15,120 nt of DNA from Oscillibacter sp. (GTDB lineage Bacteria; Bacillota; Clostridia; Oscillospirales; Oscillospiraceae). Below, one piece after another: positions 14,861-15,120 of this stretch. A program made the translations under genes and the position numbers. The notes beneath the pieces were generated by a model that saw only the letters and a list, made by a program, of their open reading frames with translations, had not been told where the DNA came from and ran no database searches. Where the stretch lies: positions 1-15,120 of the forward strand of contig JAFSOM010000581.1 in assembly GCA_017447005.1 (NCBI GenBank). The letters run 5' to 3'. Numbering within the stretch: the first letter of the stretch is position 1; every line of letters begins with the position of its first letter.

Positions 14861-15120
14861 TTAACCGATACCGGACACGCCAACTTTAGCAAGCGTGTCA
14901 TTTACTTTAGCGATGGCGTCGTTGACTTCGGCGACAGCGGCGGTAAGGTCGGAGGGAATGGAATTTCCGTTTATGCACTTGACGATAAAGAGCGCGATAT
15001 AAATCAACGCGAACACCACGGGGAGATGTCGTTCCAATATGGAGATGAATTTATATTCTTGGTCATCATGGAAAAAAGCGGTCAGAAGCTCTCCAATTTT
15101 AGAGATGCGTTCAATAAAAC
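14861..15120 (-). CDS. Small single-pass membrane protein (N-terminus beyond window)
   Basis: On the minus strand the frame ending at TAA (14863-14861) is open to the window edge, giving 85 visible residues without a start codon. The visible part begins FIERISKIGELL. It has one hydrophobic segment at about residues 32-48 (LPVVFALIYIALFIVKC), flanked by ERH and ending in KC. It finishes with a heptad-like helix rich in Ala, Val and Asn (AEVNDAIAKVNDTLAKVG). The stop lies 14 nt before the AAA+ ATG and the AAA+ Shine-Dalgarno directly follows it, as in an operon. I do not recognise the family. A membrane partner or anchor for the ATPase is a reasonable guess. Confidence 0.68.
   Translation of the reverse strand, partial: FIERISKIGELLTAFFHDDQEYKFISILERHLPVVFALIYIALFIVKCINGNSIPSDLTAAVAEVNDAIAKVNDTLAKVGVSGIG

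Overview
The window looks like chromosomal DNA from a moderately GC-rich Firmicute of the class Clostridia, plausibly a gut Oscillospirales-type organism. The basis is strong purine-rich Shine-Dalgarno sites, a Gram-positive signal peptide, InlB/BspA-type surface repeats, a clostridial-type IMP cyclohydrolase next to a YgjP-like metallopeptidase, and a REP-like palindrome of a kind I associate with gut Clostridia. No taxon can be fixed from the sequence alone. I see no tRNA, rRNA, CRISPR array, transposase or phage gene.

Region 1 (1-8868, + strand) holds two very large modular surface or secreted proteins. The first is cut by the left edge. It carries duplicated cohesin-like modules, a long array of InlB-type repeats and a C-terminal CFI-box-like domain. 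The second is a 1700-residue secreted subtilisin-like protease with a galactose-type C-type lectin domain, three BspA/DUF285 modules and two InlB-type repeats. Both are built from repeats, and several repeats are near-identical copies. A 47-bp DNA tandem repeat runs across the stop codon of the protease gene and is followed by a terminator.

Region 2 (8932-11920, + strand) is metabolic. Its centrepiece is a single ORF fusing a complete PTS phosphocarrier HPr domain to a complete LdhA-type D-lactate dehydrogenase. The HPr phosphorylatable His15 is kept, but the regulatory Ser46 position is Asn. All three LDH catalytic residues are present with exact family spacing. This is the most unusual item in the window and suggests direct coupling of PTS phosphate flux to lactate production. 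After it comes a pair overlapping by 4 nt: a YgjP-like zinc metallopeptidase, whose promoter seems to place the transcription start on the ATG (leaderless), and a PurO-type IMP cyclohydrolase.

Region 3 (11962-12720) has a small minus-strand zinc-ribbon protein with a well-formed promoter. A stretch of about 370 bases without a gene follows, holding a REP-like double palindrome and an orphan terminator-like hairpin. Region 4 (12721-13656, +) is a monoacylglycerol-lipase-like alpha/beta hydrolase. Region 5 (13731-15120, - strand) is an operon reading in from the right edge: a small single-pass membrane protein (N-terminus off the window), then a CbxX/CfxQ-type AAA+ ATPase with a repetitive Gln/Asn/Pro linker. 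Bidirectional hairpins separate the convergent genes.
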